Shown one piece after another: positions 16,090-19,743 of a stretch of DNA of 19,743 nt. The stretch is from JBDRLD01 sp043813445 (GTDB lineage Bacteria; Patescibacteriota; Patescibacteriia; JACPHY01). Where the stretch lies: the NCBI GenBank assembly GCA_043813445.1, contig JBDRLD010000102.1, forward strand, positions 1-19,743. Reading direction: 5' to 3'. Numbering within the stretch: the stretch's first letter is position 1; each line of letters opens with the position of its first letter. The position numbers and the translations under genes are program-made. The notes below the pieces were generated by a model. That model saw only the letters and a program-made list of their open reading frames with translations, searched no databases and was not told the DNA's origin.

Positions 16090-16098
16090 CTCCTTTCC
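16090..16098 (-). promoter_or_regulatory. ribosome-binding site that sets the TTG start
   Basis: The minus strand reads GGAAAGGAG, six bases before the TTG at 16083. No other start candidate in this frame has a comparable site, so it decides the start. Confidence 0.7.
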
Positions 16099-16129
16099 AT
16101 TGGTCAAACACATGAGATTGTTGACCAAT
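16099..16129 (-). promoter_or_regulatory. 9-bp inverted repeat in the leader of the small gene
   Basis: ATTGGTCAA and TTGACCAAT form a perfect 9-bp inverted repeat with a 13-base spacer, between the -10 box and the ribosome site. It could be a repressor operator at the transcription start or an mRNA hairpin placed one base from the ribosome site. Confidence 0.6.
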
Positions 16130-16134
16130 AACGC

Positions 16135-16163
16135 AATATACCACATATGCGCCATTTTGTCAA
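16135..16163 (-). promoter_or_regulatory. sigma-70 promoter of the small 83-residue gene
   Basis: On the minus strand, TTGACA (16158-16163) and TATATT (16135-16140) have an ideal 17-base spacer. The expected start is near 16128. Confidence 0.85.
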
Positions 16164-16179
16164 GACTCCTTGACAAAAT
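16154..16179. promoter_or_regulatory. perfect inverted repeat joining two divergent -35 boxes
   Basis: ATTTTGTCAAG (16154-16164) and CTTGACAAAAT (16169-16179) are exact reverse complements with a four-base ACTC centre. Each arm holds one TTGACA box, so the two promoters face away from a shared symmetric centre at 16166/16167. Confidence 0.85.
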
Positions 16180-16198
16180 ACGATCCTCGTGCTATAGT
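16170..16198 (+). promoter_or_regulatory. sigma-70 promoter of the 172-residue gene
   Basis: TTGACA (16170-16175) and TATAGT (16193-16198) are 17 bases apart. The expected start is near 16205, leaving a leader of about 34 bases with AAGGAGG at 16225-16231. Confidence 0.85.
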
Positions 16199-16238
16199 AC
16201 GTATGATCGTATTCACCGCCAACCAAGGAGGCAATCCC

Positions 16239-16757
16239 ATGGCGGGTTACATCATCGGTGCAAGCGGGCAGATGATCTGGTGTCCACCAACAGACGGCGA
16301 AAAAGCCGCTGGACGGTTCGCGCTCTCGATCGTCGGAGCCCTCGCCGTCGCGGGGGCCATACTCGGCCTCGCGGACCTTGTGGGGTTCATCGATCCGAGC
16401 GTCGAGCTCACCTACGAGCTCGAGTGGAACGGGGCCGACGCGACGCTGTACGACGTCAACGCCGAGAGCGACATCGTCGGTGTGCAGGACGCATTCTGCA
16501 GCGATCGGCTCTGCACCATCGTCCTCGCGGACGATGCGGGAGCCGAGGCGTGCCGCGTCGTCGTCTTACTCCAGGGGTCATACGACCCTGCGATCGGAGA
16601 ACGATCGTTCCTGGACTGGCGACCAGTCACCTCGCTCCTCGGAGGGAGCATGACGGTCTCGGACCACCGAAACACAAGCGGCCGCATGTCGCGCGGTACG
16701 CGCACTGGTGTCCGATGGCGCGGGAACCACACCATCCTCCTCGAGGACCGTACCTAG
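16239..16757 (+). CDS. single-pass membrane protein of unknown function
   Basis: A 172-residue protein with a short N-terminal part (MAGYIIGASGQMIWCPPTDG), one Ala/Gly-rich membrane helix (about 26-48, FALSIVGALAVAGAILGLAD) and a soluble C-terminal domain of about 120 residues. That domain has three cysteines (87, 92, 105) and a predicted beta-rich pattern (ELTYELEWNG, CTIVLADD, CRVVVLLQGSY). No family is recognised. It may be a membrane-tethered domain outside the cell. ATG 16239 has AAGGAGG seven bases upstream; an earlier in-frame ATG at 16203 would precede or coincide with the expected transcript start. The gene is GC-rich compared with the glycan operon, uses its own consensus promoter and ends at a terminator. 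Confidence 0.7.
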   Translation: MAGYIIGASGQMIWCPPTDGEKAAGRFALSIVGALAVAGAILGLADLVGFIDPSVELTYELEWNGADATLYDVNAESDIVGVQDAFCSDRLCTIVLADDAGAEACRVVVLLQGSYDPAIGERSFLDWRPVTSLLGGSMTVSDHRNTSGRMSRGTRTGVRWRGNHTILLEDRT

Positions 16758-16780
16758 ACTTCAGTAGGTCGCGCACTACG

Positions 16781-16804
16781 AAAGCCACCCTTCAGGGTGG
16801 CTTT
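16781..16804. terminator. bidirectional terminator
   Basis: AAAGCCACCC / GGGTGGCTTT is a 10-bp stem with a TTCA loop and T-rich flanks on both strands. It sits between the convergent ends of the 172-residue gene (stop at 16757) and the DNA-repair gene (stop at 16828). Confidence 0.85.
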
Positions 16805-16827
16805 TCCGCGCTCCGTTCTGTGTCCTT

Positions 16828-17544
16828 CTATGAAACCGTGCCATGCAAGTAGGCCTTCCGCCTTGGCTCCGGAAACTTCTCAATCGCGTACCGAAGCATC
16901 GTTCGAGGCATGGTTGCGTATCGCGTCTTCAAAAATTGTTCTTCGGTCGCGCGGTCGCGATTCCCAACTTCGCGGAGCATCCACCCGACGGCCTTATGCA
17001 TAAGGTCGTGCTCGTCGTGAAGGAGGAGATCTGCGATGCGTAGCGCAACATCGAATTCGCCCGCCCGGATAAACGTGAATGTCGCGATCATAGCAATGCG
17101 CCGATCCCACAACAGTTTAGACTTCGCGAGTCGATCGAGCACGTTCGTCGACTTCCGTTCCTCCAACAGGTATCGTCCGACGACCTCGTGCGCGGAAACG
17201 TCCACGAGGTCCCAATTATTGATTCGATCCGTATGCGCGAGGTAGCAGTCGTAGACCACCCTTCGAACCGTCGCGTCACCACGGCGCATCTGCTCCGCAA
17301 GGATGAGGACACCAACTTGACGATCCTCGTGCCACTTGGACAGGAGTAGTTGTTCGACGGACCGCAATGCAAGCCCGTGGTACTGCTTCGCAATCACCCG
17401 CATCTCTGGTCCGCGAAGACCGAGGAAGCAATCCCCTTCACCATACTCGCCCTTCCCGGTTTTGAAGAACCACGCGTTCGTTTTCGCACGCTCCGCATTC
17501 GCGAGCACACGAATCGCGCGTCGTACCACTGCAAGCGTTGCCAT
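16828..17544 (-). CDS. AlkD-type DNA alkylation repair protein
   Basis: A 238-residue all-helical HEAT-like repeat protein of the DNA alkylation repair (AlkD) family, which excises alkylated bases without base flipping. Seen: NWDLVDVSAHEVVG at 110-123, containing the Trp111/Asp115 pair that corresponds to the catalytic Trp/Asp of AlkD; LLWDRRIAMIATFTFIR at 144-160 with the conserved Arg; and LHDEHDLMHKAVGWMLREVG at 175-194 with the DNA-facing Trp. The start at 17544 lies one base after the slipin stop, so the two are probably cotranscribed. An upstream 94-codon open extension is the Arg/Ser-rich out-of-frame reading of slipin and is rejected. Key residues are present, so it is likely active. 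Confidence 0.93.
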   Translation of the reverse strand: MATLAVVRRAIRVLANAERAKTNAWFFKTGKGEYGEGDCFLGLRGPEMRVIAKQYHGLALRSVEQLLLSKWHEDRQVGVLILAEQMRRGDATVRRVVYDCYLAHTDRINNWDLVDVSAHEVVGRYLLEERKSTNVLDRLAKSKLLWDRRIAMIATFTFIRAGEFDVALRIADLLLHDEHDLMHKAVGWMLREVGNRDRATEEQFLKTRYATMPRTMLRYAIEKFPEPRRKAYLHGTVS

Positions 17545-17545
17545 G

Positions 17546-18298
17546 CTATTTACCAAACTTTTTCGCAATCCCCTCCAATGCGCGGAGTGCCTCCAGCGGA
17601 ACTGCGAATACGACCGTGTTCGACTGATCCGAAGAGAGATCGTTAATGGACTGAAGTGTCCTGAGGTGGAGTGCACCGGGTGACTCGGCAAGAATCCTCG
17701 CCGCCTCCGCCATATTCGCCGCCGCCGCAACCTCTCCCTCGGACGTGATGATAACCGCGCGCTTCTCTCGCTCCGCCTCGGCCTGCTTCGCAATCGTCCG
17801 CTCCATATCACCCGGTAGCGATACATCCTTCAGCTCCACATTGTTGACCTTCAAACCCCACGCATCCGTCTCCTTATCGACAATCTCCCGAATGCGCTCG
17901 GCAATTTTCTCACGGTTGGCGAGGAGCTCATCGAGTGTCGCCTCGCCTACGATGTTTCGCATCGTTGTCTGTGCGTACTGCGAAATCGCGTACCGGAAAT
18001 CCTCCACCTCGATGACCGCCTTCTCCGCGCTCGACACCTTATAGTAAATGACCGCGTTCACCATCACCGAAACATTGTCACGTGTGATGGCCTTCTGGTC
18101 CGGCACATCCACCGCCTTCACACGCATGTCCACTTTCCGCATGAACTGGAACACCGGCACCACTAGCCGCCAACCCGGTTGCTTCACCTTTGAAAACTTC
18201 CCGGTGAAAAATACAACTCCTCGCTCGTACTCATTGATCTGCTTCAGGCTCACCAGTGCGAGTACGACGAGAATAATTAGCAATGGGATCACTTCCAT
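17546..18298 (-). CDS. slipin / SPFH-domain membrane protein (stomatin family)
   Basis: A 250-residue protein with an N-terminal hydrophobic hairpin (residues 4-17, IPLLIILVVLALV), the slipin start motif INEYERGVVFFTGKFSKVKQPGW, and the full SPFH/band-7 domain: VDVPDQKAITRDNVSVMVNAVIYYKV, then the RNIVGEATLDELLANREKI motif and the GLKVNNVELKDVSLP motif. A coiled-coil-like AEAEREKRA segment follows. Such proteins form oligomeric scaffolds on the inner membrane. Slipins are often paired with NfeD; none is seen here. The gene starts at 18298 with a poor ribosome site and no clear promoter in the repeat-filled region upstream. Confidence 0.95.
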   Translation of the reverse strand: MEVIPLLIILVVLALVSLKQINEYERGVVFFTGKFSKVKQPGWRLVVPVFQFMRKVDMRVKAVDVPDQKAITRDNVSVMVNAVIYYKVSSAEKAVIEVEDFRYAISQYAQTTMRNIVGEATLDELLANREKIAERIREIVDKETDAWGLKVNNVELKDVSLPGDMERTIAKQAEAEREKRAVIITSEGEVAAAANMAEAARILAESPGALHLRTLQSINDLSSDQSNTVVFAVPLEALRALEGIAKKFGK

Positions 18299-18365
18299 AT
18301 GACTATGTATTTATGAGTTCCTATCACTAGCGTAGCATGCCGAACTGCGCCTGCTCTCGATTTGA

Positions 18366-18472
18366 CGTAGGGGCCACCGCGTAGCGGGGCAGGCGGTGGC
18401 GTCGTCCCCGCCCGTCTTGCCCTGTGTTCGTCCTACACCACACGCGGGCGGCCATGGAAGGCCGCCCCTACG
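18366..18472. repeat. dispersed repeat, copy A (107 bp)
   Basis: Bounded by CGTAGGGG and CCCCTACG, an 8-bp terminal inverted repeat. It contains internal GC-rich palindromes (GGCGGCC/GGCCGCC). Positions 18405-18450 match copy B positions 18548-18593 at 45 of 46 bases. No transposase is present, so it looks like a MITE-like element. Confidence 0.85.
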
Positions 18473-18510
18473 TGAGGATGGGTTGGTATAGAAGAAATGT
18501 GATTCGACCT

Positions 18511-18616
18511 CGTAGGGGAGGGGTTCCCCGCCAGAGGCGGGCAGGAATCCCCGCCCGTCTTGCTCTGTGTTCGTCCTACACCACACGCGGGCGACCACAA
18601 TGGGATCGCCCCTACG
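18511..18616. repeat. dispersed repeat, copy B (106 bp)
   Basis: Same ends as copy A (CGTAGGGG and CCCCTACG) and the same orientation, separated from it by 38 bp. The left third differs (GGGGTTCCCCGCC against GGCCACCGCG), while the middle and right parts are nearly identical. Confidence 0.85.
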
Positions 18617-18641
18617 CAGATGGGAACCGCAATGTCAATCG

Positions 18642-18690
18642 TTCTGATCCGCATATCAGCATCATCTGCATTCTCTTCTGATCCGTATCT
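18642..18690. repeat. short direct repeat, possible third dispersed element
   Basis: TTCTGATCCGCATAT (18642-18656) recurs as TTCTGATCCGTATCT (18676-18690), flanking a GCATCATCTGCATTC segment. It resembles short parcubacterial intergenic repeats, from memory. Confidence 0.4.
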
Positions 18691-18754
18691 ACCCCCACGT
18701 GGAGAGGACACAGCATGAGCTTGCTGCGAGGAGTATTTTCCTTTCACGCCATAC

Positions 18755-19330
18755 CTATACGAATGGATTGTCGCCCTCGAAAATCACGCGCGGGGAATTA
18801 CTGTTGAACGTGTCCTCGGCGAGTCCGTACTTTTCGGCGTAGAGCGTTGCGACCTGACAAAACTTCGCAGCAGTCCAGTCGAAACCAATCCGCTCACTCA
18901 CCACACGCACCGCCTCCTCGGATGCGCCCTCGACCTCCACGAATGGTTCGAGCCAAGGCCACTCATCAATGTCAATCTCTACACCATCAAGTATCCACTG
19001 CTCGCGCCTCGTCTCTTGATATGCCTTCCGCACACATCCGATCGCCTCGAGGAGCTCAACTGCATGCTCCATGTGATCGACGCCGACACAGATCTCCTTC
19101 TGATCTTCAATGTGATCGCCATCAACCACTTTTACGCTCATGGTCACGCGATTACCTTCGTCGCGAACACGAAGCCAACCACCGGAAATCTCATGGCCCT
19201 CCGGAAGCTGGAAGACGTATCGCCGTTGAAGAAACTCCGGGCGCGTACATTGCGCCCCCGCAGCACGGAGCCGCTCCCGCACGTTGTCGCGGTCGATCTT
19301 TGTAAACGTTGCCTCGTATTCAATGTCCAT
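18755..19330 (-). CDS. CYTH-domain protein (class IV adenylate cyclase / triphosphatase-like)
   Basis: A 191-residue protein with a CYTH (triphosphate tunnel) fold signature. The N-terminus MDIEYEATFTKIDRDNVRER carries E-x-E, but the following ExExK lysine position is Thr. Next come RRYVFQLPE, WLRVRDEGNRVTMSVKVV (basic strand facing the tunnel), YQETRREQWILDGVEIDIDEWPWLEPFVEVEG with acidic metal-binding residues, and FCQVATLYAEKYG. Family members act on triphosphate substrates: cyclic AMP synthesis, or thiamine triphosphate or polyphosphate hydrolysis. Which activity applies cannot be read, and no cAMP-related gene lies nearby. The start ATG has no Shine-Dalgarno sequence. Transcription is probably monocistronic. 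Confidence 0.88.
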   Translation of the reverse strand: MDIEYEATFTKIDRDNVRERLRAAGAQCTRPEFLQRRYVFQLPEGHEISGGWLRVRDEGNRVTMSVKVVDGDHIEDQKEICVGVDHMEHAVELLEAIGCVRKAYQETRREQWILDGVEIDIDEWPWLEPFVEVEGASEEAVRVVSERIGFDWTAAKFCQVATLYAEKYGLAEDTFNSNSPRVIFEGDNPFV

Positions 19331-19356
19331 AGGATGACAAATTTAGCTTCAAGTAA

Positions 19357-19385
19357 ACCCTACCAATTTGTACACCTTTCTACAA
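19357..19385 (-). promoter_or_regulatory. possible promoter of the CYTH gene
   Basis: On the minus strand, TTGTAG (19380-19385) and TAGGGT (19357-19362) lie 17 bases apart, 27 bases before the start codon. The match to consensus is moderate. Confidence 0.35.
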
Positions 19386-19412
19386 AACGCCCATCCAATA
19401 ACAAGCGAATAC

Positions 19413-19441
19413 TTGACAAAAGGCGTGAAAGGTGGTATACT
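19413..19441 (+). promoter_or_regulatory. sigma-70 promoter of the partial exported-protein gene
   Basis: TTGACA (19413-19418) and TATACT (19436-19441) have a 17-base spacer. The expected start near 19448 leaves a leader of about 65 bases. Confidence 0.85.
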
Positions 19442-19512
19442 GCCACGTTGCCTGTCAGAGGCACTAACCGAAAACGCCCCCTTAATTGGTGGGGCAAGCA
19501 AGGAGATCGAAG

Positions 19513-19743
19513 ATGCGTCAGTTCCTTTTCTGTGCCGTTCTCTGTACGGTTCTCGCAATCGCGAGCACCGCGCGGGCCGAGCCCCGGACGTTCGAAATCG
19601 CGATCTCGTACGAGATCGCGGTGACGAACGAGGATGTGCCGTTGCGCATGGACCTCATCGTGCACAACGAGCTCTGCTTGGTGAAGACCCAGCAGTGCTG
19701 GGCTGACAACACGATGTGCCGAGCTGCGCTGAACACGCAGTTC
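19513..19743 (+). CDS. exported protein of unknown function, partial
   Basis: Seventy-seven codons are visible and the frame is open to the window edge. Residues 1-22 are a clear signal peptide (MRQFLFCAVLCTVLAIASTA, then RA before EPRTF). The mature part begins FEIAISYEIAVTNEDVPLRM and contains three cysteines (CLV, CWAD, MCRA), suggesting disulfides outside the cell. No family is recognised. ATG 19513 is supported by AAGGAG at 19500-19505, seven bases upstream, and by the consensus promoter. The strong expression signals match those of the exported-protein pair at 9204-11769. Confidence 0.7.
   Translation, partial: MRQFLFCAVLCTVLAIASTARAEPRTFEIAISYEIAVTNEDVPLRMDLIVHNELCLVKTQQCWADNTMCRAALNTQF

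Larger units (their letters stand above)
18303..18754. other. 452-bp intergenic region, mostly repeat-derived
   Basis: No gene is supported. The open frames here read repeat sequence (for example CGVGRTQ peptides) and have no ribosome sites. The region holds two copies of a long repeat, a third repeat-like segment and about 60 bp of plain sequence before slipin. Confidence 0.7.

Noticed and set aside
17545..17826. 94-residue extension of the AlkD-type protein
   Set aside because: Arg/Ser-rich out-of-frame reading of the slipin gene.
18366..18616. Possible CRISPR array
   Set aside because: Only two units of about 106 bp with terminal inverted repeats; no short regular spacers and no cas genes.
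18311..18747. Two overlapping minus-strand open frames of 95 and 104 codons
   Set aside because: They translate the dispersed repeats, have no ribosome sites and show no protein-like composition.
1..19743. UGA recoding as glycine (as in Gracilibacteria/SR1)
   Set aside because: TGA acts as a natural stop, for example at the end of the glycosyltransferase, and real genes show no in-frame TGA.
1..19743. tRNA, rRNA, integrase or transposase genes
   Set aside because: No cloverleaf, rRNA segment or recombinase-like frame was recognised in the intergenic stretches.

Overview
The window looks like part of a Candidate Phyla Radiation (Patescibacteria) chromosome, perhaps from the Parcubacteria/Uhrbacteria side of that group. 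The strongest pointer is leucyl-tRNA synthetase, whose N-terminal active-site region (HVGHPRPYIGMDV), four-cysteine zinc knuckle and family-specific insert match my memory of CPR LeuRS. Stops TAA, TAG and TGA all fit the standard bacterial code, so a UGA-recoding lineage is unlikely. Base composition is near balanced, with some GC-rich accessory genes. The lineage call is inference; a LeuRS tree would settle it.

Region 1 (1-9050, all minus strand) is a compact cell-surface polysaccharide operon. In transcription order it holds a LAB_N-domain membrane protein, a GtrA-type membrane protein, a Wzz-like chain-length regulator, a Wzx-type flippase, a Gfo/Idh/MocA oxidoreductase fused to an SDR epimerase, a SAM methyltransferase with a zinc ribbon, a family 2 glycosyltransferase, a possible 31-residue micro-ORF, a Wzy-like polymerase, and a second SDR epimerase cut by the window edge. 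Together these cover sugar remodelling, glycosyl transfer, flipping, polymerisation and length control. The export logic is Wzx/Wzy.

Region 2 (9167-11841) is a two-gene exported-protein unit on the minus strand: a Cys-rich membrane-anchored protein, then a probable lipoprotein with six Asp-rich MopE-like metal-binding repeats and a C-terminal beta-rich domain. It has its own consensus promoter and hairpins on both sides.

Region 3 (11850-15656) is a leuS-folD pair with a 4-bp ATGA overlap. The LeuRS reading frame carries in-frame pieces of dispersed palindromic repeats, which are translated as CHSERSEES-like peptides.

Region 4 (15774-16804) has two small genes of unknown function transcribed divergently from a symmetrical pair of consensus sigma-70 promoters. 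Their two -35 boxes lie in one perfect inverted repeat. Hairpin terminators close both sides.

Region 5 (16828-19330, minus) holds an SPFH/slipin protein followed one base later by an AlkD-type DNA alkylation repair protein, then a 452-bp non-coding stretch with two copies of a 106-107-bp repeat, then a CYTH-domain protein. Region 6 (19413-19743, plus) is a consensus promoter, a leader and the start of another exported protein that runs off the window.

Two expression styles stand out. The unknown and exported genes carry TTGACA/TATAxT promoters and strong AAGGAG-type ribosome sites. The glycan, leuS-folD, slipin-alkD and CYTH genes mostly have weak or no Shine-Dalgarno sequence and rely on overlaps or very short spacing.
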